A stretch of DNA of 64,000 nucleotides. Origin: Streptomyces nodosus (GTDB lineage Bacteria; Actinomycetota; Actinomycetes; Streptomycetales; Streptomycetaceae). The translations under genes and the position numbers were made by a program. Of the stretch, positions 35,858 through 44,337 are shown in pieces. How positions within the stretch are numbered: the stretch's first letter is position 1; each line of letters opens with the position of its first letter. The DNA is taken from positions 496,001-560,000 of the forward strand of contig NZ_CP023747.1 of the NCBI RefSeq assembly GCF_008704995.1. The letters run 5' to 3'. The notes under the pieces are model-generated. The model made no database searches, was not told where the DNA came from, and saw only the letters and a program-made list of their open reading frames with translations.

Positions 35858-36905
35858 GGCGCGGCATCCCCGTCCTCCGGCCTGGTGGGTGTTCCGGGAC
35901 ACCGGCGCGCAGCACGCGCCGTCCGATCCGCTGCCCCGGTTGCCTTCCCCGCCGCCGTGGCGACGCTTCAGGCCGGACACCGACATCCCGCCGCTCGACA
36001 TCCCCGCCCCGGGCGACCACACGGACGTCGAGCGCAAGCTGGGCTCACGCCGGGCCGGCACCCTGGACCACGCCGTCGTCGACGTCATCAACGCCGCGAT
36101 CCAGCTGCGCCGTCCGCTGCTGGTCACCGGGCAGCCGGGCACCGGGAAGTCCAGCCTGGCCCACCAGATCGCCGCCGAACTGGGCCTGGGCCGGGTGCTG
36201 TGGTGGCCGGTGGTCAGCCGCACCACCCTGCGCGACGGGCTGTACGACTACGACGCGATCGGCCGGGTGCAGGACACACCCGTGGCGGCGGCTCCCGGCA
36301 CGGAGCGCGGGCCGCTGCCCGATGTGGGCCGCTATCTGACGCTCGGTCCGCTCGGCACGGCGCTGCTGCCCTGGAAGCGGCCGCGCGTGCTGCTCGTGGA
36401 CGAGCTGGACAAGAGCGACATCGACCTGCCCAACGACCTGCTGCACATCTTCGAGGAGGGCGAGTTCCGCATCAGGGAGCTGGAGCGGCTGGGTCAGTCC
36501 CGCCGTGAGGCGCGTGTCGGCACGGCCGACCACGGCTCGCCGGTCGTGGTGCGCGACGGCCGGGTGCGCTGCTCGGAGTTCCCGATCGTGGTGATCACGA
36601 GCAACGGGGAACGGGCCTTCTCCCCCGCCTTCCGCCGCAGGTGCCTGGAGGTCGAGCTCGCCGTTCCGGACGAGGAACGGCTGGCCGCGATGGTCGAGGC
36701 GCACTTCGGGTCGCAACCGGATCCGCGCACCCGGCAATTGGTCCGCTCATTCCTGAAGGAGCGCGGCGAAGGCTCACTCGCCGCCGACCAGCTCCTGAAC
36801 ACCGTGCACATGCTGACGAACGGCGCCGCCGACGCCGACGAGGCGTCCTGGACGCAGTTACGGGCCGCGCTGTGGCGCAGCCTGGCGACGGACTCCTCGC
36901 CATGA
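35829..36905 (+). CDS. MoxR-type AAA+ ATPase
   Basis: A 358-residue ATPase. Walker A is GQPGTGKS, G101 to K107. Walker B is VLLVDELDKSDID with D191 and E192. The sensor region VVITSNGERAFSPAFRRRC and a C-terminal lid follow. MoxR ATPases act as chaperones on vWA proteins, and the next gene has a vWA-like region. ATG 35829 is chosen over GTG 35820. Codon 344 (36858-36860) is TTA, the rare codon read only by the bldA tRNA in streptomycetes, so translation may be limited to development. Overlaps both neighbours. Confidence 0.88.
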   Translation: MTGESTDQREARHPRPPAWWVFRDTGAQHAPSDPLPRLPSPPPWRRFRPDTDIPPLDIPAPGDHTDVERKLGSRRAGTLDHAVVDVINAAIQLRRPLLVTGQPGTGKSSLAHQIAAELGLGRVLWWPVVSRTTLRDGLYDYDAIGRVQDTPVAAAPGTERGPLPDVGRYLTLGPLGTALLPWKRPRVLLVDELDKSDIDLPNDLLHIFEEGEFRIRELERLGQSRREARVGTADHGSPVVVRDGRVRCSEFPIVVITSNGERAFSPAFRRRCLEVELAVPDEERLAAMVEAHFGSQPDPRTRQLVRSFLKERGEGSLAADQLLNTVHMLTNGAADADEASWTQLRAALWRSLATDSSP

Positions 36906-39900
36906 CCGGCCGGGCGGGCCGGGCGCCGACGGCACGTGAGTGGGCGGAGGCGCTCTGGCTGACGGACCGCATCGGGGCGGCCGGGGGCGTGCTGTCGGAG
37001 CACGGTGCGCCGGCTGATGCGTCGACGGCGAGCGCCGGGAGTGCTCCGGGCATGCCGGGCGCCGCGGACACCACGAGCGCCCCGGAGACCGCGGGCACTC
37101 CCCCGGCGGTCGACGATCTGCCGTCGGGGGCGCCCCCCTGGCCTGTCCTGTCCGATGCGCCGGGACCCGCCCCTGAGCCCCCGGCGGTCGACACGCCGCC
37201 CCGCCCCGACGGACCGGACGGACCGGACGGATCCGGCGGGTCGGAGCCGGTGCGGCCCCGGCGTGACGCGGCAGACGCGCTCGCCTCGGCTTCCCTGCTC
37301 GGGACGGCCGCCGCGCGCCTGAACCGCGGGCCGCTGCACGACATGGGTTCCCCGGTCGGCTCGACGACCGGTGTCCCACTGCTGTTCGACACCGACACCC
37401 GCCCCGGCGTCCTGCGCGACCCCCTCCGTTTCGCCCGGACCCTGCGCCCGTTCAACCGCCGGGTCCCCTCACGTCTCCGCCACGCCCTGGACGAGGAGCG
37501 GACCGCGGTCAGGTCGGCCGAGCTGGGCCGGTGGAGCCCGGTGCTGGTGGATGTGCCGGACCGGTGGTTCGAGGTCGCCCTGGTCGTCGAGCACAGCGTG
37601 TCGATGGCACTGTGGCGGGGCGTCGCGCAGGAGCTCGCCGAACTCCTGCGCCGCCAGGGCGCCTTCGCCGACGTACGGATCTGGTGGCTGGACACCCGTG
37701 GCGGGAAGTCGGCGCGGCTGCGCTCGGAGCGGGGCGGCCCCGCCCGCGACCCCGGCGAACTGCTCCACCCGCAGGGGCGCCGGCTGGTGCTGCTGATGAG
37801 CGACTGCGTGGGCGACGCCTGGGCGTCCGGCAGCGTGCCCCGGCTGCTCCACCGCTGGGCACGGCACGCGCCCGTGGCGGTGCTCCAGCCGCTGCCCAGC
37901 CGGCTGTGGGACCTGTGCGAGGCGGTCCCCCGCGACCTGCGGGTGCGCGCCGTGGCGCCCGGGCTGCCCAACGCTCTCCTCCTGCTGCACCACAACAAAC
38001 GCTGGGTGCACCCCGACGCGCTGCCGGTACCGGTGCTGGAGCTGGAGACCGCCTGGTTCGCGGGCTGGGCGCGCATGGTGACGGGCGAGGCCCGGGCGCA
38101 CAGCGATGTGACCGCCCTGCTCGTGGACGGGCAGGGACTGGCACCGGAGTGTCTGCCGCCGCTCGCCCCGGACCACCGGCCGCGGCCGGTCTCCGCCGAG
38201 CAGGCGGTACGCCGTTTCCTGCGCAACGCCTCCCCCCAGGCGCGACGGCTGGCCGCACAGCTCGCGATGGTGCCGCTGCGGCCGGAGGTGGTGGGTGCGG
38301 TGCAGCGCCTGCTGGGCCGGGCGGCCGGACCGCTGCCGTTCGCGGAGATCCTGCTCGGCGGCCTGCTGGCGGCGCACGCCGGCACGGGCGGCGGCGGCCC
38401 GCGCTACGAGTTCCTGGACGGCGTGCGCGAGCGGCTCCTGCACGGCCTGGGACGGACCGAGACGCTGCGTACGCTTCAGCAGGTGTCGGCCGTCGCCGGA
38501 CGGGCGATGGGCGCGCGCTCCGGTCTCCTCGGCACTCTGGTGGCCGCGCCCGGCGAACTGGACGGGGCCGCCCTGGGCGCCGCCGACCACGAACTGCTGT
38601 CGGCGGCGGCGCCGGCCCTGGCGGCGCTCGGACCGGCCTACGGAGGCGCACTGGCCCGCGTACGGGCGCACTCGTCTTTGGCGACGGCGGGTGACGGGGA
38701 GGAAAGCGGGCGTCGGTCCGCCGCACCGGGCGCTCCGGAGGCGGCCGCCACTCCTCCCTTCAGGGAATCGGCTCAGCACATGGAGGTCGTGTCGATGGAT
38801 CCCGCCTCGTCCCGTACGACGCACCCGGCTCCGGGCGTCGATCGGCCGGATGAGCACGGAAGCGGCGCCCCGGCACGGCCGCCGCTGCCTGCCCGGCTGC
38901 CGCGGACCATGCCGCTGCCGCAGGCCTCCTACTTCACCGGCCGGGAGGAGGAGCTCGACCGGCTGCGGGCCGTGCTGAACTCGGACGACCGGGTGGCCGT
39001 GCTGCCGTACGCCCTGTACGGGATGGGCGGGGTCGGCAAGACCCGGCTTGCCGTGGAGTACGTCCACCGCCACCACACCGAGTACGAGCGGATCTGGTGG
39101 ATCGACGCCGAGCAGCCCGCCGTGATCCGAGAGCAACTCGCCTCCCTGGTACCGGACTTCGGCGTGGCGGCCGACGGTCCCGGTGACCCCGTGGACCGGG
39201 TGCTGGCGGCGATGTCCACCGGCACCCCGTTCAGGCGCTGGCTGCTGGTGATGGACAACGCCGGAGCGCCCGAGGACGTGGTGCCGTACATCCCCTCGCT
39301 GCTCGGCGTGCCGGACGGGGCGGGCCATGTACTGGTGACGTCCCGGCACTCCGGCTGGGCCGAGCGGGTCCACGCCCTGCAGATGGACGTGTTCAGCCGG
39401 GAGGAGAGCATCGGGTTCCTGCGCCGGCGCACCCCGTGGACCAGTCGTGAGGAGGCGGAACGGCTCGCCGAGGCGCTGGGCGACCTGCCGCTGGCGCTCG
39501 AGCACTCGGTCGCGGCACTGGCCCACTCCGGCATCGACACCGCCTCCTATCTGGACCTGCTGGAGCACCGCCGCAGGGAGGTGCTGGAGGAACCCTCGGC
39601 GTCCGGCGTCCGGCCCGTCGCGGCCACCTGGCGCACCTCGGTGGACCTGCTGCGCGCGCGGCACCCGCAGGCGCTCGAACTACTGCGGCTGCTCGCCTTC
39701 TTCGGCCCGGAGCCCATCGCCCAGTCCTTCCTGCGCGACGCCCGGCTGCTGAACCTGCCCGACGACCTCGCCCCCGTCGCCCGCGACGAGCTGGCCCGGG
39801 GCCGGGCGATCCGGGCCATCAACCAGTACTCGCTGCTGACCGTCAACCCCGCCACCGGCACGCTCCAGGTGCACCGGCTGCTCGGCGGCGTCCTGCGCGA

Positions 39901-41383
39901 CGAGCTGTCCGCCGACGAGGCCACCCGGCTGCGTCATCTGGTCCATCAGATCATCGGCGCACACGACCCCGGGGACTCCCAGCGCCCGCAGAACTGGCGC
40001 AACTATGCCGACATCCTGCCCCACCTCGAACCGTCCGGCCTGCTGCACTGCGGGGACGCCGAGGCCCGCGACACGGCGCTGAACATCCTCGGCTACGTCA
40101 TCGCCCGCGGTGACTTCCAGGGCGCCGCCCAGCTGGCCCGCCGGGTCGCCGAGGTCTGGCACACCACGCTGGGCCCCGATCACGTCCAGACCCTCTGGGC
40201 GCGCCGTCAGCAGGCGAGCGCCCACTGGCAGCTGGCCGAGTTCGACGAGTCGCGGCGGATCAACGAGGAGGTGCTCAGGCGGCTGCGCGCCACCCTGGGC
40301 GAGAACGACGAGTTCACCCTCACCGTGGCCGGTGCCAGGGCCGCCGATCTGCGCGCTGCGGGCCGCTTCACCGAGGCGCTGGCCCTCGACCGCGAGGCCT
40401 ACGACCGCAGTGTCGGACGCCATGGCGACCAGAGCCCGCACGTCCTGACCGTCGGTCACAACTACAGCGTCAGCCTGCGCGTCAACGGCCTGTACGAGGA
40501 GGCGCTCGCGCTCGACCAGCGCATCCACGACGCCCGCCTGGAACTCCTGGGTCCCACGGCCCGCTCGACGCTGTTCTCGATCAACAACGTCGCCCGCGAC
40601 CTGCGCGAGTGCGGCCGGTACGCGGACGCGCTGATCCTCCAGACGAGCACGCTGGCCCGGTATCGCGAACAGTACGGCGACCAGCACCCGCACACGCTGC
40701 GCGCCATCAAGAACATGTCGGTGACCTGCCGCAAGGCGGGCGAGCTGGAGCAGGGGCTCGCCCTGGCGCGGGAGTCGCTGGAGCAGTACCGCCTGCATTT
40801 CGGCCCGGACCACATCGACACCCTGGCGGCACTGACGAACATCTCCAACGACCTGCGGCTGACCGGCGCCCCGGAGCGGGCGCTCGAGCACAGCGCCGAG
40901 GCCCTGCACCGCTACCGGGCGGTGCTCGGCCCACGGCACCCGCTGACGGGCGTGGCGGGCGTCGATCACGGGGCGGCCCTGCGCGCCGCCCAGCGGCACG
41001 CCGAGGCCCGCCGGGTCGACGAGGAGACGGTGGCGGCCCTCGCCTCCGCGCTCCCGGACGATCACCCCTGGCTGCTGCTCGCCCGGGTGAACCTCGCCAC
41101 CGACCTGGCACTGGGCGGCGACCCGGCGGCGGCGCGGGCGCTGGGCGAGGAGTGCGCCCAAAAACTCCGGGCCCGTTACGGGGACCGGCACCCGGGGACA
41201 CTGGCCGCGCTGACCAATGTGGCCCTGGACATGATCGCGACGGACGCGGCGGAGGCGGGTGAGGAGCTGCTCGCCTCGGTGCAGCGGCGCTATCTCGCGA
41301 CGCTCGGCCCGGACCATCCGGAGAGCCGGGGCGCCGCGGCCGGCATCCGCGCCGAGTGCGACATCGAGCCGCCGCCGATCTGA
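36902..41383 (+). CDS. vWA-like/NB-ARC/TPR giant protein of the FxSxx system
   Basis: A 1493-residue protein with three parts. Residues about 130-600 resemble the SAV_2336 N-terminal region with a vWA-like fold: LVVEHSVSMALW near 225 in place of the usual DxSxS metal site, and LVLLMSDCVGDAW further on. Residues about 675-1000 form an NB-ARC STAND ATPase: FTGREEELDRL, P-loop GMGGVGKT near 707, LLVMDNA, then LVTSRH. From about 1050 to the end lie TPR repeats of the kinesin-light-chain type (HTLRAIKNMSVTCRKAGELEQ). This matches the tetratricopeptide component of FxSxx-COOH loci. ATGA overlap couples it to moxR. Probably the sensor of the system. Confidence 0.85.
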   Translation: MTGRAGRAPTAREWAEALWLTDRIGAAGGVLSEHGAPADASTASAGSAPGMPGAADTTSAPETAGTPPAVDDLPSGAPPWPVLSDAPGPAPEPPAVDTPPRPDGPDGPDGSGGSEPVRPRRDAADALASASLLGTAAARLNRGPLHDMGSPVGSTTGVPLLFDTDTRPGVLRDPLRFARTLRPFNRRVPSRLRHALDEERTAVRSAELGRWSPVLVDVPDRWFEVALVVEHSVSMALWRGVAQELAELLRRQGAFADVRIWWLDTRGGKSARLRSERGGPARDPGELLHPQGRRLVLLMSDCVGDAWASGSVPRLLHRWARHAPVAVLQPLPSRLWDLCEAVPRDLRVRAVAPGLPNALLLLHHNKRWVHPDALPVPVLELETAWFAGWARMVTGEARAHSDVTALLVDGQGLAPECLPPLAPDHRPRPVSAEQAVRRFLRNASPQARRLAAQLAMVPLRPEVVGAVQRLLGRAAGPLPFAEILLGGLLAAHAGTGGGGPRYEFLDGVRERLLHGLGRTETLRTLQQVSAVAGRAMGARSGLLGTLVAAPGELDGAALGAADHELLSAAAPALAALGPAYGGALARVRAHSSLATAGDGEESGRRSAAPGAPEAAATPPFRESAQHMEVVSMDPASSRTTHPAPGVDRPDEHGSGAPARPPLPARLPRTMPLPQASYFTGREEELDRLRAVLNSDDRVAVLPYALYGMGGVGKTRLAVEYVHRHHTEYERIWWIDAEQPAVIREQLASLVPDFGVAADGPGDPVDRVLAAMSTGTPFRRWLLVMDNAGAPEDVVPYIPSLLGVPDGAGHVLVTSRHSGWAERVHALQMDVFSREESIGFLRRRTPWTSREEAERLAEALGDLPLALEHSVAALAHSGIDTASYLDLLEHRRREVLEEPSASGVRPVAATWRTSVDLLRARHPQALELLRLLAFFGPEPIAQSFLRDARLLNLPDDLAPVARDELARGRAIRAINQYSLLTVNPATGTLQVHRLLGGVLRDELSADEATRLRHLVHQIIGAHDPGDSQRPQNWRNYADILPHLEPSGLLHCGDAEARDTALNILGYVIARGDFQGAAQLARRVAEVWHTTLGPDHVQTLWARRQQASAHWQLAEFDESRRINEEVLRRLRATLGENDEFTLTVAGARAADLRAAGRFTEALALDREAYDRSVGRHGDQSPHVLTVGHNYSVSLRVNGLYEEALALDQRIHDARLELLGPTARSTLFSINNVARDLRECGRYADALILQTSTLARYREQYGDQHPHTLRAIKNMSVTCRKAGELEQGLALARESLEQYRLHFGPDHIDTLAALTNISNDLRLTGAPERALEHSAEALHRYRAVLGPRHPLTGVAGVDHGAALRAAQRHAEARRVDEETVAALASALPDDHPWLLLARVNLATDLALGGDPAAARALGEECAQKLRARYGDRHPGTLAALTNVALDMIATDAAEAGEELLASVQRRYLATLGPDHPESRGAAAGIRAECDIEPPPI

Positions 41384-41406
41384 TTCCGGGGCGCCGGGTC
41401 CTCTCG

Positions 41407-42663
41407 TCACCCTCCGCGTGCGGGCATGGCCGCCCAATCGGCGAGCACGTCCCGCAGGGCGTCCAGGAGCCGGTGTCCGTGCTCGGTGAGCCAGCCGCCG
41501 CGCTCCAGTTCGTCGCAGGCCAGGTGGGCGGTGCGCCGCCACCGCTCGTACGGCGCGGCGGCCGCCCGATCGCCGAGAGCGGCCTCCCGGCGCCAGAACG
41601 CGGCGGTCACCAGGAACGCGACGGCGCCCTGGAGCAGTGCCGACGGCGGGCGGGGCCGGTCGCTCCAGGGCGCGGGCCCGCGCGCACCGGGGCGGGCGTG
41701 GAGCAGCCGGGTGAGGTCCTGGAGGGCGTACAGCAGGGAGTGCTGTGTCTCATGGACGAGCGCGGCGGCGAGTTCGGCCGGGTCGTCCAGCGGGGCGAGG
41801 GCGACGAGACCGAAGGCGTCGCTGAAGGAGGCGCTCAGCCAGGCGCCGCGTGTGCCGCGGGGCCGCCGCGGATCGAGGGGCACGACGGCGCGCACGGTGG
41901 CGCGTACCGCGTCCGCGCGCTCGGGATGGCGGACGGCGAGCACCTCCCAGGCCGCGCCGAGCCGGTCACGCCAGCGCGCCAGTTCCTGCGGGCCGAGGGC
42001 GCGGGGGACGCCGAGGTCCAGGGAATCGTGGGAATCGAGGCGTATCACCGGCGCCGCGTCCGGGCGCGGCGCCGTGAGACGGACGCGTGGCACCGGCTCC
42101 CAGCCGGGCGCGCGCTCCGCCGGCGGGTCGGGTATCAGGACCGCGCCGGGCGTGCCGGGGGCGGTCACGGTGGTCGGGCCGTGCGGGCCGCGCTCCAGAC
42201 GCGCGGTGCTCGCGCCGGGATCCAGGCCGGCGCGGCCCAGGCCGGGCAGTTCGACGGTGCCGTGGCGCACCGGAACCTCCAGCCGGAAGGGAAGGCCCGC
42301 CCGGTGTCCGGCGACCGCCGCGAGCACGGCCACCGGATCGCCGTGGCCGTTGCGTACGGCTTCGGCGAGCACGATCCCGGCGGCGGGGTCCATGACGAGT
42401 GTGTCGAAGACGGCGGGTGCCCGGCGGCGTACGGCGGCGAGGAGGGCCGTGGCGGTGCCGGAGTCCCGGCCCGCCCGGCCCGGGGCAGCACGGGAGGCGT
42501 GGTGCACGGCCCGCAACAGCAGCAGATTGCGGCCGGCGCGGGCGGTGCGCAGCAGGCGCAGGGTGTCGGCGTCCGGTGTCCCACGGGCGATCTGCCGCCA
42601 CAGGTCGTGGGGCAGCGTCAATGCGGGTGGGGCCGCTGCTGCGGCCGGGCGGCCGGGCGTCAA
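41407..42663 (-). CDS. HExxH protein, putative peptide beta-hydroxylase
   Basis: A 418-residue protein. The motif HETQH (H304, E305, H308) places it in the HExxH proteins found next to FxsB enzymes, proposed to be 2-oxoglutarate-type peptide beta-hydroxylases rather than proteases. The N-terminus resembles relatives (LPHDLWRQIARG, then LLRTARAGRNLLLLRAV). TTG 42663 is chosen because it overlaps the fxsB stop by 4 bases (TTGA) and has GGAG 7 bases upstream; a TTG at 42621 is the alternative. It should add a second modification to the FxsA peptide. Its stop lies 23 bases from the convergent operon. Confidence 0.75.
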   Translation of the reverse strand: MTPGRPAAAAAPPALTLPHDLWRQIARGTPDADTLRLLRTARAGRNLLLLRAVHHASRAAPGRAGRDSGTATALLAAVRRRAPAVFDTLVMDPAAGIVLAEAVRNGHGDPVAVLAAVAGHRAGLPFRLEVPVRHGTVELPGLGRAGLDPGASTARLERGPHGPTTVTAPGTPGAVLIPDPPAERAPGWEPVPRVRLTAPRPDAAPVIRLDSHDSLDLGVPRALGPQELARWRDRLGAAWEVLAVRHPERADAVRATVRAVVPLDPRRPRGTRGAWLSASFSDAFGLVALAPLDDPAELAAALVHETQHSLLYALQDLTRLLHARPGARGPAPWSDRPRPPSALLQGAVAFLVTAAFWRREAALGDRAAAAPYERWRRTAHLACDELERGGWLTEHGHRLLDALRDVLADWAAMPARGG

Positions 42664-43889
42664 GGGCGCACTCCGCCGGCTCGGTCGAGGTCGGCCCGGA
42701 GGACATCGGCCACATGCCGGATCAGCGCCATCAGGTCCGGGCAGTACACGGACGGGTTGAGGTAGCCGTTGTCGGCGCGGTAGCGGTGCGGGTAGTGGCC
42801 GCCGCCGCAGACCGCGCCGACCGGGCAGGCCCGGCACTGTGCGGCCAGCCCGTTCGCCGCCAGTTGCCGGGCCACCACCCCGGGGTGGTCCAGCAGCGCG
42901 TCGAACGTGTGGCGGTAGACGTCCAGGCCACTGCGGTCGGCCCCTTCGTACGCCGATTTCAGCTGGTCGGAGAGGGTGAGCGCGCCGTCCGTGTCGACCA
43001 CGGCGAGCTGGGAGGGGGCCCCGCCGATGGTCTCGGTGCGGGTGACGCCGCCGAGCAGGAGGTCGAGGACCGACTCGAAGAACGCGATGCGCACCGGTGG
43101 TCCGGGGGCCGTGTACCAGCGGTCGAAGACGGTGGCGAGCCACTGGCCGTAAGGAGTCTCGGTGGGGTCCTCGGGGCGGCCCGGTGGGCGGTTCGTCCAG
43201 TTGCCGAGGGGCAGCAGGAGACGGACGGACGGCGGGTCGTACGACAGCAGGTGCTCATAGGTGGCGAGCGGGTCGGCGGTGACGTCGACGGTGCACAGTA
43301 CGCCGGCCCACACGCGGCGGTGCTCGGGCGCGGCCAGCCGCCGCAGCGCGCCGGCGACCCGGGCGTGGCTGCCGCGTCCGGCGTGGTCACGGCGGGTGCG
43401 GTCGTGGACCTCGGCGGTGCCGTCGAGGCTGACCGCGATCCTGATGTCCTCCTCGTGGCACAGACGCAGCACGTCCGTGTCGAGCAGGGTGCCGTTGGTC
43501 TGGATGACGACGTCCGTCTCGGTGCCGCCGGGCATGAGCCTGCGCAGGGTGCGGGTCATCTCACGGAGCAGCGGGACGCCGGCCAGCAGCGGTTCGCCTC
43601 CGTGCAGGATGACCCGCACGGAGGCGGGCCGGTGGCGTTCGGCGTGTTCGGCGATGCGACTGCACACCTGTTCGGCGGTGCGCGGCGACATGGTGTGCGG
43701 CTGGGCCCGCCAGAGTTGGTCGGCGGCCTCGTAGACATAGCAGTAGGTGCAGGCGAGGTTGCAGCGGCTGTGCACCTTGACGACGAACTCCCGGAAGGGC
43801 AGCGGGCGCGTGCCGGACGTGCGCAGGGCCGCGACGTCGAGGAGGTCGTCGGGCCACCGGCCGGGGTCGGCGCCGTCGGCCGGCTTCAC
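42660..43889 (-). CDS. fxsB: Radical SAM/SPASM cyclophane synthase FxsB
   Basis: A 409-residue radical SAM enzyme. The cluster motif CNLACTYC (C43, C47, C50) is followed by GGEPLL and VSLDG. The C-terminus has a SPASM-like cysteine set (CRACPVGAVCGGGHYPHRY, then C in VYCPDL) for auxiliary 4Fe-4S clusters. FxsB-type enzymes crosslink an aromatic ring to a neighbouring beta carbon, giving three-residue cyclophanes in the FxsA precursor. Start ATG 43889 overlaps the fxsA stop by 4 bases. The HExxH gene follows with another 4-base overlap, so the three genes form one operon. Confidence 0.88.
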   Translation of the reverse strand: MKPADGADPGRWPDDLLDVAALRTSGTRPLPFREFVVKVHSRCNLACTYCYVYEAADQLWRAQPHTMSPRTAEQVCSRIAEHAERHRPASVRVILHGGEPLLAGVPLLREMTRTLRRLMPGGTETDVVIQTNGTLLDTDVLRLCHEEDIRIAVSLDGTAEVHDRTRRDHAGRGSHARVAGALRRLAAPEHRRVWAGVLCTVDVTADPLATYEHLLSYDPPSVRLLLPLGNWTNRPPGRPEDPTETPYGQWLATVFDRWYTAPGPPVRIAFFESVLDLLLGGVTRTETIGGAPSQLAVVDTDGALTLSDQLKSAYEGADRSGLDVYRHTFDALLDHPGVVARQLAANGLAAQCRACPVGAVCGGGHYPHRYRADNGYLNPSVYCPDLMALIRHVADVLRADLDRAGGVRP

Positions 43890-44098
43890 GGGGCCGGGGT
43901 GGTGACTCGTCCGGGACCTTCCGCGGTGTCGCCTCCGGAGTCGTAGGCGGCCACCGGGGCCTCCTCGCCGGCCAGTTGGCGCAGCACGCGGCGCAACGCC
44001 TCGGACAGCGCCGAATCGGTGCCGTCCAGGATCTCCTCCAGGGGCAGTCCCGTCAGATCCGGCATGTCCGCCGTGCTCTCACCCGCCCCGCTCGGCAT
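43886..44098 (-). CDS. fxsA: FxsA-type cyclophane RiPP precursor, atypical tail
   Basis: A 70-residue precursor peptide. The leader has the family pattern PDLTGLPLEEILDG, then SALSEALRRVLRQL, normally recognised by FxsB. The modifiable region is VAAYDSGG. In typical relatives the protein ends with FxSxx at the carboxyl end; here the aromatic is Tyr and 14 more residues (DTAEGPGRVTTPAP) follow before the stop, which overlaps fxsB. ATG 44098 is preferred from the promoter position; GTG 44152 is possible in the same frame. The product is unknown. Confidence 0.72.
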   Translation of the reverse strand: MPSGAGESTADMPDLTGLPLEEILDGTDSALSEALRRVLRQLAGEEAPVAAYDSGGDTAEGPGRVTTPAP

Positions 44099-44156
44099 CG
44101 CTCTCAGCCCCCCATAGGTCGCCGCCACACCATGACTGTCCGTTGCACCCACTTTG

Positions 44157-44186
44157 AGGATAACCAGAGGAACGTGGGCAGGTCAG
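44157..44186 (-). promoter_or_regulatory. fxsA promoter
   Basis: On the minus strand CTGACC (plus 44181-44186) and TATCCT (plus 44157-44162) are separated by 18 bases. Transcription would start near 44150, giving a leader of about 50 bases before ATG 44098. Confidence 0.5.
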
Positions 44187-44337
44187 CCCGTGATTCGGGC
44201 GCGGCCCATGGGTTCCTTCGGGCGGTATTGGACGGTTGTGCGAGGGGTTGTCGTCATCCTGACGCGCCGTCATCCCCCATCCGGGCGGGGAGGTTGACCT
44301 TGACACCGGCCGACCGTCACCCTCTGAGGTGGTGACG

